This document shows positions 36,295-44,886 of a stretch of 64,000 nucleotides of DNA, one piece after another. The number at the start of each line of letters is the position of its first letter. The first letter of the stretch is position 1. The notes under the pieces are model-generated. The model ran no database searches. It was not told the origin of the DNA and worked only from the letters and a program-made list of their open reading frames with translations. This stretch comes from Roseibium marinum (GTDB lineage: Bacteria > Pseudomonadota > Alphaproteobacteria > Rhizobiales > Stappiaceae): contig NZ_PPCN01000014.1 of the NCBI RefSeq assembly GCF_002906165.1, forward strand, positions 1 through 64,000. Direction: 5' to 3'. The position numbers were made by a program, and so were the translations under genes.

Positions 36295-37458
36295 ATGAGC
36301 GCACTTCCTTCCGTCAACTGGTCCTACCCCACATCTGTCCGCTTCGGTGCGGGACGCATCAAGGAGCTGCCGGAAGCGGTCAGGGCCGCGGGCATGGCCA
36401 ATCCGCTGCTGGTGACCGATCCGGGGCTTGCCGCCCTGCCGATGGTCGCGGAGGCGATTGCGAGCCTTGAAGCAGCGGGCCTCAGGGCCGCGGTCTTTTC
36501 AGACGTCAAACCGAACCCGGTCGACAGCAATATTTCCGCCGGGGTCGCGGCCTATAAGGCCGGCAGCCATGACGGCGTGATCGCCTTCGGAGGCGGCTCG
36601 GGGCTCGACGCCGGCAAGCTGATCGCCTTCATGTCCGGGCAGATCCGGCCGATCTGGGATTTCGAGGATATCGGCGACTGGTGGACCCGTGCCGATCCGG
36701 CCGGCATCGCGCCGATCGTCGCCGTCCCGACCACGGCAGGCACGGGTTCGGAAGTCGGAAGGGCAGGGGTCGTCACCAACGAGGCGACCCACACCAAGAA
36801 GGTGATCTTCCATCCGAAGATGCTGCCCGCGATCGTCATCTGCGATCCGCAACTTACGGTCGGGATGCCGCGCTTCATCACGGTCGGCACCGGCATGGAT
36901 GCGCTGGCCCATTGCCTGGAGGCCTATTCGGCGCCGATGTATCACCCGATGTCGGAAGGCATCGCGCTGGAGGGGATCCGCCTTGTGCTGGAAAACCTCC
37001 CCAAGGTTGTCGCCGATGGCGCCGACCTGGAAGCGCGCGGGCACCTGATGAGTGCGGCCGCCATGGGCGCCGTCGCCTTCCAGAAGGGCCTTGGCGCGAT
37101 CCATTCGCTCTCCCATCCGGTCGGGGCGCTTTACGACACCCATCACGGCATGACCAACGCGGTGTTCATGCCCTATGTGCTGCAGTTCAACAGGTCGGCC
37201 ATCGAAGACAAGTTCGTGCGTCTGGCCGGGTTCCTCGGCATTGCCGGCGGCTATCAGGGCGTGCTGGAGACCGTCCTGAAATTGCGCGAGGACCTCGGCG
37301 TGCCGCATACGCTGGCCGGTCTCAACGTGGACGACGCCAAGCGCGACCTGATCGCCGAAATGGCCATTGTCGATCCGACTGCCGGAGGCAATCCGGTGCC
37401 GCTGACGAAGGATGGTGCCCTGGAGATCTTCGACAAGGCGCAAAGCGGAACGGTCTGA
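36295..37458 (+). CDS. Iron-containing (group III) alcohol dehydrogenase
   Basis: 387 residues. The NAD loop is GGGSGLDAGK. Metal ligands appear in GTGMDALAHCLEAY and in the family hallmark HSLSHPVGALYDTHHGMTNA. Members oxidise primary alcohols or reduce aldehydes. Following the ligase and aldehyde dehydrogenase, it probably oxidises the hydroxyl of a gamma-glutamylated amino alcohol (inference). The ribosome site is weak (CACGAGACACAC). The gene is the last of this set. Confidence 0.87.
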   Translation: MSALPSVNWSYPTSVRFGAGRIKELPEAVRAAGMANPLLVTDPGLAALPMVAEAIASLEAAGLRAAVFSDVKPNPVDSNISAGVAAYKAGSHDGVIAFGGGSGLDAGKLIAFMSGQIRPIWDFEDIGDWWTRADPAGIAPIVAVPTTAGTGSEVGRAGVVTNEATHTKKVIFHPKMLPAIVICDPQLTVGMPRFITVGTGMDALAHCLEAYSAPMYHPMSEGIALEGIRLVLENLPKVVADGADLEARGHLMSAAAMGAVAFQKGLGAIHSLSHPVGALYDTHHGMTNAVFMPYVLQFNRSAIEDKFVRLAGFLGIAGGYQGVLETVLKLREDLGVPHTLAGLNVDDAKRDLIAEMAIVDPTAGGNPVPLTKDGALEIFDKAQSGTV

Positions 37459-37481
37459 CTGCCGAAACAGCTGCCATCAAC

Positions 37482-37513
37482 GGTCCCGGCCAAGCCGTGC
37501 TTGAGCCGGGACC
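37482..37513 (+). terminator. Hairpin of the GGTCCCGGC repeat family after the alcohol dehydrogenase gene
   Basis: GGTCCCGGC (37482-37490) plus CAAGC pairs with GCTTG and GCCGGGACC (37505-37513), with one bulged A and a 3-base loop. It starts 24 bases after the stop and is followed by a short pyrimidine run. It resembles the terminator at 146-176, so this repeat family doubles as a terminator. Confidence 0.6.
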
Positions 37514-37596
37514 GCCTTTCGTAGAGCATTGATCCCGGCGGGAGCAGTTGAGGGCGGAACTTTGTTCGGGTCCGGTCCTTCAACAAGGCTCTGACT

Positions 37597-38628
37597 TCAA
37601 GATGCAGGTTCGGCCTTTTGCCGGGCCGACTTCCGCCACGCGTCCGGGCTTTGTCCGGTGACCCGCTGGAACTCCCTGTTGAAATTCGACTTTGTCGCAA
37701 AGCCGGACTCGAACATCGCCGTGGTTATGGTGGTGTTTTCCTCGGCAAGTATCCGGCGGACTTCGCCGATCCGGAAATCATTCACATAGCGGGAGACGTT
37801 CCCGCCGGTCACCCGGTTGATGACGCTTGAAACTTGTCGTGCGGGCAGTCCGGTCCGCCTCGCCAGCTTTGCGAGATTGAGGTTTTCGTCCCTGTAGAGC
37901 TTGTGATCCCGCATCAGGGCATCGACGCGCGCAATCACGTCGGCATCCCGTGCGGTCGGGTCGGCTTGCGCGCTGTCCGGAACGGTCTCGCCTTCCTTGT
38001 CCGCCCGGCTGCGCGCGGCCACTGAAGCCGCAAGTCCGATCAGCAGCAACGTAAAGAGATGCGCGTTGCTGACAAGGATCAGCGCGTTTTGCCCGCTGGT
38101 CCACTGGAAGTCCAGCAGGATCAGGATATCGAACAGAGCGGAAAGAAAGAGGCAGGCGGCAGCAAGGATCATCGCACGATAGGCGGACCCGGCGCTTTCC
38201 AGCCGGGCCAGATCGAGGCCGTCCGGACCGGAATGGGCGAGCTTCACAAGCGCCAGCGCATATCCGGCGAAGAGCACGATGATCGCGGCATCGACCAGTA
38301 TCGGCTGAACAAGCAGAAGAATGAAGATGGCAAACGCGGCGGACGGCGCGGCGGCAAGCCGGATGCGGCTGGTTTGAGAATGATCCACCAGTCCCCGGAA
38401 GCATTCGTAGATAAGCGGCGGAAGCGCGACCGCCAGGACGGGAAGGACGAAGCGCAGCTCGGCGATGCCATAGCCCCAGCGCAGTCCGACGATTGTGGAC
38501 TGGATCGCGCACAGGCCGATCAGCATCAGGAACGGCTTCGTCGACAAGGCGCCATTGCTGCGCAGCAGATAGAGGAAAAGCAACCACAGCAACAGGGCGA
38601 AGACGAAAGGCAGAGGGACGAATATCAA
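37597..38628 (-). CDS. AraC-family regulator with N-terminal multi-helix membrane domain
   Basis: 343 residues. About seven hydrophobic helices fill residues 1-210, then a linker, then an AraC/XylS double helix-turn-helix (about 235-335; TTITTAMFESGFATKSNFNREFQRVTG). A membrane-bound AraC protein suggests direct sensing of an outside or membrane signal. It is divergent from a secreted alpha/beta hydrolase, which is its likely target. Tandem direct repeats between the two genes look like its binding sites. Confidence 0.82.
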   Translation of the reverse strand: MIFVPLPFVFALLLWLLFLYLLRSNGALSTKPFLMLIGLCAIQSTIVGLRWGYGIAELRFVLPVLAVALPPLIYECFRGLVDHSQTSRIRLAAAPSAAFAIFILLLVQPILVDAAIIVLFAGYALALVKLAHSGPDGLDLARLESAGSAYRAMILAAACLFLSALFDILILLDFQWTSGQNALILVSNAHLFTLLLIGLAASVAARSRADKEGETVPDSAQADPTARDADVIARVDALMRDHKLYRDENLNLAKLARRTGLPARQVSSVINRVTGGNVSRYVNDFRIGEVRRILAEENTTITTAMFESGFATKSNFNREFQRVTGQSPDAWRKSARQKAEPAS

Positions 38629-38666
38629 GACAATTGACCTGACGCGCTGGTGAGAGGCGCGTCCTC

Positions 38667-38702
38667 GATCGCGTTTCAGGATGACTGGATCGCGATTCAG
38701 GA
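38667..38702. promoter_or_regulatory. AraC-type tandem direct-repeat operator
   Basis: GATCGCGTTTCAGGA (38667-38681) and GATCGCGATTCAGGA (38688-38702) differ at one base and are exactly 21 bases apart, the classic AraC/XylS half-site spacing. They lie between the divergent regulator and hydrolase genes. Confidence 0.65.
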
Positions 38703-38763
38703 CGCCCTTTTTGAAACCGTTAGCAAAAGTGTCCGCAGTTCACCACCACCTGCGGGAGATGTC

Positions 38764-39885
38764 ATGAAAGCCAAAATCATTTTCGGTTCCCCGGTCCTGG
38801 TTCTGGTCCTGGCCATGGGACTGGTCGTTCAGTCCAATGCCGGAGACCAAGCCTACGACCGGGCGGACCAAGAGCCCGGAGAAGGCATCGGCATCAGGGA
38901 GATAAAGGTCGCGTCGCCGGCGCGCGGCAGGGACCTTGACGTAACGGTCTGGTATCCGGCCAGCGCTTCCGGTCAAGTGGTCCTGGCCGGCGCGGACAGG
39001 ATTTTCGAGGGTACGGAAGCATACGCGGACGCGCCGGTCAGGCCGGGGGCCTATCCGCTGATCGTCTTTTCGCACGGGTCGGGCGCATCCATTCACAAGA
39101 TGAGCTGGCTCGCCACGAGGCTCGCCGAAAAAGGGTTTATCGTCGCCGGTCCCAACCATCCGGGGACGACAAGCGGGGATTCCACACCGGAGGATACCCC
39201 GAAACTCTGGCAGCGCACCGATGACCTTTCAAACGTGATTTCGGCTCTGCTATCCGAGGCACCCTGGCGTTCTGCGATCGCGGCGGACAAGATCGGTGTG
39301 CTCGGGTTCTCGCTCGGAGGAGCGGCGGCGCTGGAACTCGCCGGGGCGCGCGCGGATCTCGATGCCTATATCCGCTATTGCGACACCTATCCGGACATGG
39401 CGGATTGCGTGTGGTTTGCCGGCGGCCGAGGCTACCGGAACCGCGAAGCCATCGATGTAGACAAATTCGACCTGCGCTCGGTCGACAAGGAGCGTTTCGA
39501 GCAGTCCAATCTCGATCCTCGTATCAGGGCCGCCGTGCTCGTCGACCCGTCCCTTGCCCTGGCCTTCGATGAAGCAAGCGTCGCGAATATCCGCAGTGCC
39601 CTGCATTTCATCAATCTGGGCGATCCGGACACCGTGCCGATCTCGGTCAAGGCTGACGGTCTTGCCGGACGCGCTCCTGATGTGACCCATAGCTGGATAA
39701 TGGATGCGGTGCATTTCAGTTTCATGCCAACATGCGCAGACGGCGCCGCCGCATTCATGAGATCCATCGGCGAGCCCGACGCATTGTGTACCGACGGCGG
39801 TCTTCGGTCGCGCGCCGATATTCACGCGGAGTTGGAACGAGACATCGCAGAAGCCTTCGAGCGGATGCTGGGTCCGCGCGACTGA
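38764..39885 (+). CDS. Exported alpha/beta hydrolase (dienelactone/PAF-acetylhydrolase-like)
   Basis: 373 residues. An N-terminal hydrophobic signal or anchor (AKIIFGSPVLVLVLAMGLVV) is followed by an alpha/beta-hydrolase core with HGSGAS oxyanion region, nucleophile GFSLGG and late His in DAVHFSF. The layout (VTVWYPAS, then FSHG, then GFSLGG) matches platelet-activating-factor-acetylhydrolase/dienelactone-hydrolase-like esterases. Substrate unknown. I chose ATG 38764, since GGGAG sits 7 bases upstream and the signal starts there; the upstream open frame covers the operator repeats. Confidence 0.78.
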   Translation: MKAKIIFGSPVLVLVLAMGLVVQSNAGDQAYDRADQEPGEGIGIREIKVASPARGRDLDVTVWYPASASGQVVLAGADRIFEGTEAYADAPVRPGAYPLIVFSHGSGASIHKMSWLATRLAEKGFIVAGPNHPGTTSGDSTPEDTPKLWQRTDDLSNVISALLSEAPWRSAIAADKIGVLGFSLGGAAALELAGARADLDAYIRYCDTYPDMADCVWFAGGRGYRNREAIDVDKFDLRSVDKERFEQSNLDPRIRAAVLVDPSLALAFDEASVANIRSALHFINLGDPDTVPISVKADGLAGRAPDVTHSWIMDAVHFSFMPTCADGAAAFMRSIGEPDALCTDGGLRSRADIHAELERDIAEAFERMLGPRD

Positions 39886-39938
39886 CGCGTCCGCCATTCA
39901 TCCGCGTGCCGATTGGATGTGAGGCGATTTTCACGGCA

Positions 39939-39977
39939 CGGGACCCCCGCCTGCCATCGTCGCGGACGGGTGTCCCG
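39939..39977. terminator. Possible bidirectional hairpin between convergent genes
   Basis: CGGGAC and CCCG pair with CGGG and GTCCCG across one mismatch and a 17-base loop. It lies between the hydrolase (ending 39885) and the membrane protein (ending 40006). There is no T run, so it is a weak terminator at best. Confidence 0.3.
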
Positions 39978-40005
39978 ATTTGCCGTTCCCGGGTGCTCAA
40001 GGCGA

Positions 40006-40518
40006 TCAGGCGCTTTGCTGACGCTCAATCAGCTTGAGAACCGCGACCAGCGCGATGCCATAGAGCACGTGGCCGACCAGCGCGACCCAGGCGATGCCGC
40101 TGAAGTTCAAAAAGAACGGCAGGCCGGCGACCGTCGTGATGCCGCCAATGGCAAAGATCCACAGGCCGAAACCATAGATTGCCGATGGCAGCAGCCAGTG
40201 CGTCTTGCCGATGAGGCGTTGCCAGAGCGGTGCGAAGATGAACATCCAGCCGATGGGATAACCGATCAGGCCGACGACGTAGAAGTGGACGAAATAGCCC
40301 GCGAAATCGTTGTTGGGCAGGCCCAGGCTGCCGAGCAGGCTGCGGGCGAGTCCGTGCGGGGACAGGCTGGCGAACCCGAGCGCCGGACTGAGAACCTGTC
40401 CCCACAAGTCAAAGGCGATGGTGGCGAAGAAGCCGGAAATGAACATCAGGCCAAGAGTGTTGAAATTGACTGCCGGAATGCTGCTCGCCAGCCGAACTTC
40501 GGAAGGGGGCGTATTCAT
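40006..40518 (-). CDS. Uncharacterised membrane protein
   Basis: 170 residues with four or five hydrophobic helices (about 22-42, 70-95, 105-125, 130-165) and no motif I recognise. AAGGAGA lies 9 bases before ATG 40518, so it is translated. It stands alone, 224 bases from the tctA end, with its own presumed promoter. Function not known. Confidence 0.7.
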   Translation of the reverse strand: MNTPPSEVRLASSIPAVNFNTLGLMFISGFFATIAFDLWGQVLSPALGFASLSPHGLARSLLGSLGLPNNDFAGYFVHFYVVGLIGYPIGWMFIFAPLWQRLIGKTHWLLPSAIYGFGLWIFAIGGITTVAGLPFFLNFSGIAWVALVGHVLYGIALVAVLKLIERQQSA

Positions 40519-40685
40519 GACTGCGTCTCCTTTTCAGGGAGTGAATTTTGTAGCAGCCGATACGTGGGATAGATCGCGATCACTTTGAAATAAAATTGGA
40601 GCCGGGACGGGTGACAAGTTTGTGAGAAAGGGGTGATCGGTCAACTGGGAAACGCTTTGCGGGGCCTCGCTTGACCCGTGACCTC

Positions 40686-40728
40686 GATCAACAGCCCTCC
40701 AATCGAAACCAATTGGAGGCTGTTGATC
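40686..40728. other. Long perfect-type hairpin after tctA
   Basis: GATCAACAGCC and TCCAAT (40686-40703, one bulged C) pair with ATTGGA and GGCTGTTGATC (40712-40728), a 17-bp stem. It lies 15 bases beyond the tctA stop on the minus strand. There is no T run, so it may stabilise the 3' end or be a processing site. Confidence 0.5.
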
Positions 40729-40742
40729 CAGTTGTACCGCCT

Positions 40743-42284
40743 TCAATCGATCGTCGCGCCTTCCTCGTCCCTGGCCATGTGGCGAATGCGGGCTTTGACG
40801 ACCTTGCCGAAGATGATCGGCAGGAGGAAGCCGATGACGGCGAGGGTCCACAGACCGATCGACAGCGGGCTGTCGATCAGCGCGAACCAGTCGCCGTTAT
40901 CGATGGTGATCGCGCGGCGGAGATTGTTTTCCATGGCGTTGCCGAGCAGGGTTCCCAGAATGATCGGCACCAGCGGCACGTCGAGCTTGCGCAGTACCCA
41001 GCCCAGAACGCCGAAACCGACCATCACCACAAGGTCGAATGACGATCCGGATATGCCGTAGATCCCGACGAAACTGACCATCGCCACGATGGGCATCAGG
41101 ATGCGCGGCGGGATCAGCAGGACACGGGTGAAGAGGCCGATCATCGGGATGTTCATCAGAAGCAGCATGAAGTTGGCGATAAAGAGCGCCGCGATCAGGC
41201 CCCAGACGACGTCCGGCTGCTGGGTAAAGAGCAGCGGGCCGGGCGTGATGTTGAGGGAAAGAAGAACAGCCAGCAGGACGGCGGTGGTGCCGGAGCCTGG
41301 AACGCCGAGAGCAAGCATGGGCACCAGGGCCCCGCCCGCCGCCGCATTGTTCCCGGCTTCGGGAGCCGCGACACCGCGCGGATCGCCCGTGCCGAAGGTA
41401 CCTTCCTTGTCGACCAGTTTCTTTTCGAACGTATAGGCGATGAACGAGCCGAGCGAGGCGCCCGCGCCCGGCAGCACGCCGGCGAGAAAGCCGAGGAAAC
41501 TCGAGCGCAACATGGTCGGGGTGCAGGACTTGAGCAGGGACCAGCTCGGCATCAGGCGGCCGACAGTGACCTTGTGGCCGCTCGCGTCCGCGTTGCCGTG
41601 CCGGTGTTCCAGAAACAGGAAGACCTCGGACAGGGCGAAGAGGCCGACAATCGCCACCAGGAAGTCGATGCCGTCATAAAGATGCACTTCGCCGAAGGTG
41701 AAGCGCGGCACGCCGGTCTGCGTATCGACGCCGACGGTGGCAAGGCCGATGCCGAGGGCGGCGGCAAAGGCCGTCTTGGCCTGGTTGGTGGAGGCGACGC
41801 CGCCAAGGGTGGCGAAGGCCAGGGTGAAGAGGGCGAAATATTCCGCGGGACCGAACAGCAGGGCGATCTTGACGAGCTGCGGCGCCAGCAGGATGAGGCC
41901 CCATGTCGCCAGAAAGGCGCCGACGAAGGACGCGATGCCGGACAGCGACAGGGCCTCGCCAGCGCGGCCGTTTTTGGCCATCGGATAGCCGTCGAGGCAG
42001 GTCATCATCGCCGGTTCGTCACCGGGGATGTTGAGCAGGATCGACGAGATGCGGCCGCCGTACATGGCGCCGTAATAGACCGAGGTCAGAAGGATCAGCG
42101 ACGGGGTTGCCCCGAGCCCGAGCGTGAAGGCCAGCGGGATCAGGATGGCAACGCCGTTGGAGGGGCCGAGGCCGGGCAGGGCGCCCATCATGGTGCCGAG
42201 AAAACAGCCGAGAAAGGCCAGCAGCAGGTTCTGCCAGGTGAGGGCGATGACGAAGCCGTCGGCCAGAGAAGACAGGGTTTCCAT
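40743..42284 (-). CDS. tctA: Tripartite tricarboxylate transporter large permease TctA
   Basis: 513 residues with about 12 helices. The family motif GALPGLGPSNGVAILIPL near the N-terminus and its second copy GVLPGAGASLGSFIAYTFEKK in the middle show the duplicated translocation motif. With TctB it imports a di- or tricarboxylate bound by TctC, driven by an ion gradient. It follows tctB by 12 bases. It ends at a 17-bp hairpin. Confidence 0.92.
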   Translation of the reverse strand: METLSSLADGFVIALTWQNLLLAFLGCFLGTMMGALPGLGPSNGVAILIPLAFTLGLGATPSLILLTSVYYGAMYGGRISSILLNIPGDEPAMMTCLDGYPMAKNGRAGEALSLSGIASFVGAFLATWGLILLAPQLVKIALLFGPAEYFALFTLAFATLGGVASTNQAKTAFAAALGIGLATVGVDTQTGVPRFTFGEVHLYDGIDFLVAIVGLFALSEVFLFLEHRHGNADASGHKVTVGRLMPSWSLLKSCTPTMLRSSFLGFLAGVLPGAGASLGSFIAYTFEKKLVDKEGTFGTGDPRGVAAPEAGNNAAAGGALVPMLALGVPGSGTTAVLLAVLLSLNITPGPLLFTQQPDVVWGLIAALFIANFMLLLMNIPMIGLFTRVLLIPPRILMPIVAMVSFVGIYGISGSSFDLVVMVGFGVLGWVLRKLDVPLVPIILGTLLGNAMENNLRRAITIDNGDWFALIDSPLSIGLWTLAVIGFLLPIIFGKVVKARIRHMARDEEGATID

Positions 42285-42296
42285 GGAAGCGCTCCG

Positions 42297-42728
42297 TTAA
42301 AAGCCGAGGGGGCCACGGGCCAGCGAGAGGCCGAGGACAAGGTGGAAGACCGCATAGATGCCGAGCGATGTCAGGCAGCCGGAAACGAGCGAGGACACCG
42401 GAGTGGTGCCGAGGCGCCAGGTCAGATAGGTGGCGGCGAGCGCGGTGGCGATGACGAAGCCCAGTTCCGGCAGCAGGATCGCGTAGAGGACCATCACCAG
42501 GATCGCGGCGCCGACTTCCATCAGGCGCGGTAGCGCGGGCCAGTTCGGCGCCGCGTCGGGCTTGAAAAAAATCACCAGAGACGACAGGCCCAGAACCGCC
42601 GCGATGATCAGGGGAAAGGCTTTCGGGCCGACGGCGTCGGACAGGAAGCTTTCTTCGATAACAAGTGCGGCCCAGGCATATCCCAGCGCGAGGATCAGCC
42701 CGACCGCGCCAAAAATGCGGTCGCTCAT
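42297..42728 (-). CDS. tctB: Tripartite tricarboxylate transporter small permease TctB
   Basis: 143 residues with four hydrophobic helices (about 5-25, 35-55, 75-100, 115-140). AGGAAAG precedes ATG 42728 (MSDRIFGAVGLIL); the frame is open to 42830 without a membrane feature, so the shorter start is preferred. It lies between tctC and tctA, with 306 bases from tctC holding a terminator-like hairpin and a decayed repeat. Confidence 0.85.
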   Translation of the reverse strand: MSDRIFGAVGLILALGYAWAALVIEESFLSDAVGPKAFPLIIAAVLGLSSLVIFFKPDAAPNWPALPRLMEVGAAILVMVLYAILLPELGFVIATALAATYLTWRLGTTPVSSLVSGCLTSLGIYAVFHLVLGLSLARGPLGF

Positions 42729-42843
42729 GGTTACTTTCCTAACGGCGGTCCCAGCCGGGGTGCGGCGGACGCCTGAAACGGGATGTAAGATTACAAGGCA
42801 CTTCGACGGTGCCCTTGAAATGACCGGCAAGCAACACTGCCAT

Positions 42844-42930
42844 CCTCATGCGGGGGGAAGGCCGCAGGTCCGTTTCGAAGCACGGGTGGCACATTCACGA
42901 TGCGCGGTCCGTCATTCGAGGCTGCGCGCC
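42844..42930. repeat. Decayed copy of the CCTCATCCTGAGGA repeat
   Basis: 42844-42892 aligns with the left arm at 34405 onward with scattered changes (GGCCGCAG, TTCGAAG, GGGTGGCAC preserved). 42907-42930 resembles the right arm. It sits in the tctC-tctB gap and no longer folds well. Confidence 0.5.
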
Positions 42931-42984
42931 GCTTTGGACCCCAAAACGAGGAGACGTCCGTGGATGGGCAATGCCGGGAAAAGA

Positions 42985-43011
42985 GCGGGGGCACATGAAA
43001 TGCGCCCCCGC
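42985..43011 (-). terminator. Hairpin after tctC
   Basis: GCGGGGGC/GCCCCCGC, an 8-bp stem with an 11-base loop, is followed on the minus strand by TCTTTT. It starts about 24 bases after the tctC stop and should reduce readthrough into tctBA, favouring excess binding protein. Confidence 0.7.
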
Positions 43012-43034
43012 CCGTGAGATCGATGGGGCGATTG

Positions 43035-44024
43035 TTATTTTATGATGCCGATCTCTTTGGAAATTTTCTGGATCTGGGCGACAGAGTTCGCGACGAACTT
43101 CTGAAATTCCTCGCCCTGCAGATCGAGCGGCGCCATACCGTTGGCGGCCATCACGCCCTTCCACTGATCGCTGGCATAGAGATCGGCGATCATGCTGACC
43201 CAGGCGTTATAGGCATCGTCGGACATGTGTCCGGGTGCGTAGAAACCGCGCCAGTTTGCGCCGATGGCGTCGATGCCCTGTTCCTTCGCGGTTGGGAAGA
43301 CATCGAATTCACCGGGAAGACGCTCCGGCGCCAGAACAGCGATCACCTTGATGTCGCCGCTGTCGACGAAGCCCTTGGCTTCGGAGATATCGCCGGTGAA
43401 GGCCTGGACCGAACCGGCCAGAAGCTGGGTGACCGCTTCGCCGCCGCCATCGAAGGCGATGTACTTGACGGAGCGCACGTCGTCGATGCCGTAGGCGTTG
43501 GCCGCGATCAGAACTTTCAGGTGATCCCAGCCGCCGACGGCGGAACCGCCAGCAACGGAAATGGAGGTCGGGTCTGACTTGATCCGGTCGAGCAGTTCGG
43601 GCAGCGTGTTGATCGGGCTGTCGGCGGCAACCGCGATCACGCCGTAATCGGCGCCCACGGAGGCGACCCAGCGGACCTGGTCCATGGTGTTGCCCGGATA
43701 GGCGCCCTGGGCCAGACGGGTTGCGGTTGCCGAAGAGGCCGCCACGATCAGGTCGTTGTCGTCATCGCGCTTGTTGACGACTTCGGCAAAGGCGACACCG
43801 CCGCCGCCGCCGGCCAGGTTCACTACCTGCATCGTCGTGTCGAGCAGCTTCTGGTCCTGCAGGGACTTGCCGACCTGACGGCAGGTGAAGTCCCAGCCGC
43901 CGCCCGGGTTGGCCGGTGCGATGCATTCCGGATTCTCCGGTTTGAAGTCGGCCGCGGATACGCCGAATGCCGACGCGCCAAGAAAGGCCGCCGCCAGGAG
44001 AAGGCGGGTCGAATTGAATGCCAT
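43035..44024 (-). CDS. tctC: Tripartite tricarboxylate transporter substrate-binding protein TctC
   Basis: 329 residues. The signal peptide MAFNSTRLLLAAAFLGASAF ends in GVSA, cut before ADFKPEN. The family motif ANPGGGWDFTCR (Bug fold loop) follows. GGAGG lies 9 bases before ATG 44024; the open frame to 44102 lacks a better start. It binds a carboxylate in the periplasm. It is divergent from a TctD/TctE-type two-component pair, which very likely controls it. Confidence 0.9.
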   Translation of the reverse strand: MAFNSTRLLLAAAFLGASAFGVSAADFKPENPECIAPANPGGGWDFTCRQVGKSLQDQKLLDTTMQVVNLAGGGGGVAFAEVVNKRDDDNDLIVAASSATATRLAQGAYPGNTMDQVRWVASVGADYGVIAVAADSPINTLPELLDRIKSDPTSISVAGGSAVGGWDHLKVLIAANAYGIDDVRSVKYIAFDGGGEAVTQLLAGSVQAFTGDISEAKGFVDSGDIKVIAVLAPERLPGEFDVFPTAKEQGIDAIGANWRGFYAPGHMSDDAYNAWVSMIADLYASDQWKGVMAANGMAPLDLQGEEFQKFVANSVAQIQKISKEIGIIK

Positions 44025-44129
44025 GTTGTGTGTCCTCCACATGAGCCAGGCTTTTGGATTGCCCTTGATATCCGCGAGACCGCGCAAGCGGGTCCTCCCC
44101 ACGGATGTTGACCAAGCCTAGCGCCGAAC

Positions 44130-44147
44130 CCTGTCACCAACCTGTCA
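44130..44147. promoter_or_regulatory. Direct repeat, probable response-regulator binding site
   Basis: CCTGTCA at 44130-44136 and again at 44141-44147, an 11-base period, as bound by OmpR/PhoB-family regulators. It lies between tctC (start 44024) and the response-regulator gene (start 44215), so it could control both. Confidence 0.55.
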
Positions 44148-44214
44148 TTTGGGGCGGCGTCGCTTGCATGGGGCGAAAAGCCGGGGCATGACAGAACGAG
44201 GGAGGACTTCATCC

Positions 44215-44886
44215 GTGCGTCTTTTGCTCGTTGAAGACACATTCGACATGGCGGAAGCGATCATGATCCGGCTGGAGAGGTCGGGCATCGCCTGCGATCT
44301 GGCCAAAACGCTGGAACAGGCAAGGGCCTGTGTTGAGGTGCAGCGCTATGACGTGATCGTTCTGGACATCAATCTGCCGGACGGGCTCGGGACAGAGCTC
44401 CTGAAAGAGATGCGCGCGGCCGGAGACCGCACGCCAGTGCTGATGCTGACGGCGGAGTTTTCCGTCGATGACCGGGTCTCGTCGCTCAATTCCGGCGCCG
44501 ACGACTATCTCGTCAAACCGTTCGACCATAGGGAACTGGAAGCCCGCATCCGGGCGCTCTACCGCAGGGAACAGAGCGACAAGGCCGAGGAGCTGGTGTT
44601 CGGCAATCTGACCTTCAACGCGTCGGCCCGGGTGGTCAGGCGGGACGACAGTCCGATCAGCCTGACCCGCCGCGAATTCTCGCTCCTGGAAATCCTGATC
44701 CGCAACCGGGGCAAGACGGTCAGCAAGGAACGGCTGTTCGAAGGTGTCTTCAGTTTTCAGGACACCGATGTCGGCATGAACGCGCTGGAACTCTACATCG
44801 CCCGGCTGCGCAAGAAACTTGCCGGCTGCTCCGTCAGGATCGAGACCCAGAGAGGGCTTGGCTACAAGCTGGATGCCGATGCCTGA
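44215..44886 (+). CDS. tctD: OmpR-family response regulator (TctD-like)
   Basis: 223 residues. The receiver domain has LLLVEDT, phospho-acceptor Asp in VIVLDINLPDG, and the Lys in LVKPFD. A C-terminal winged helix ends RIETQRGLGYKL. The likely start is GTG 44215, as GGGAGG sits 9 bases before it; ATG 44188 upstream would add nine non-conserved residues. It overlaps the kinase gene by 8 bases. It should activate tctCBA when the kinase signals. Confidence 0.87.
   Translation: MRLLLVEDTFDMAEAIMIRLERSGIACDLAKTLEQARACVEVQRYDVIVLDINLPDGLGTELLKEMRAAGDRTPVLMLTAEFSVDDRVSSLNSGADDYLVKPFDHRELEARIRALYRREQSDKAEELVFGNLTFNASARVVRRDDSPISLTRREFSLLEILIRNRGKTVSKERLFEGVFSFQDTDVGMNALELYIARLRKKLAGCSVRIETQRGLGYKLDADA

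Noticed and set aside
40686..40728. Rho-independent terminator for tctA
   Set aside because: The stem is long, but neither strand has a T run after it, so it is listed only as a hairpin.
41574..42533. Plus-strand frame opposite tctA/tctB
   Set aside because: Gly/Gln/Asp-rich shadow of a membrane-protein gene; no start site or family features.
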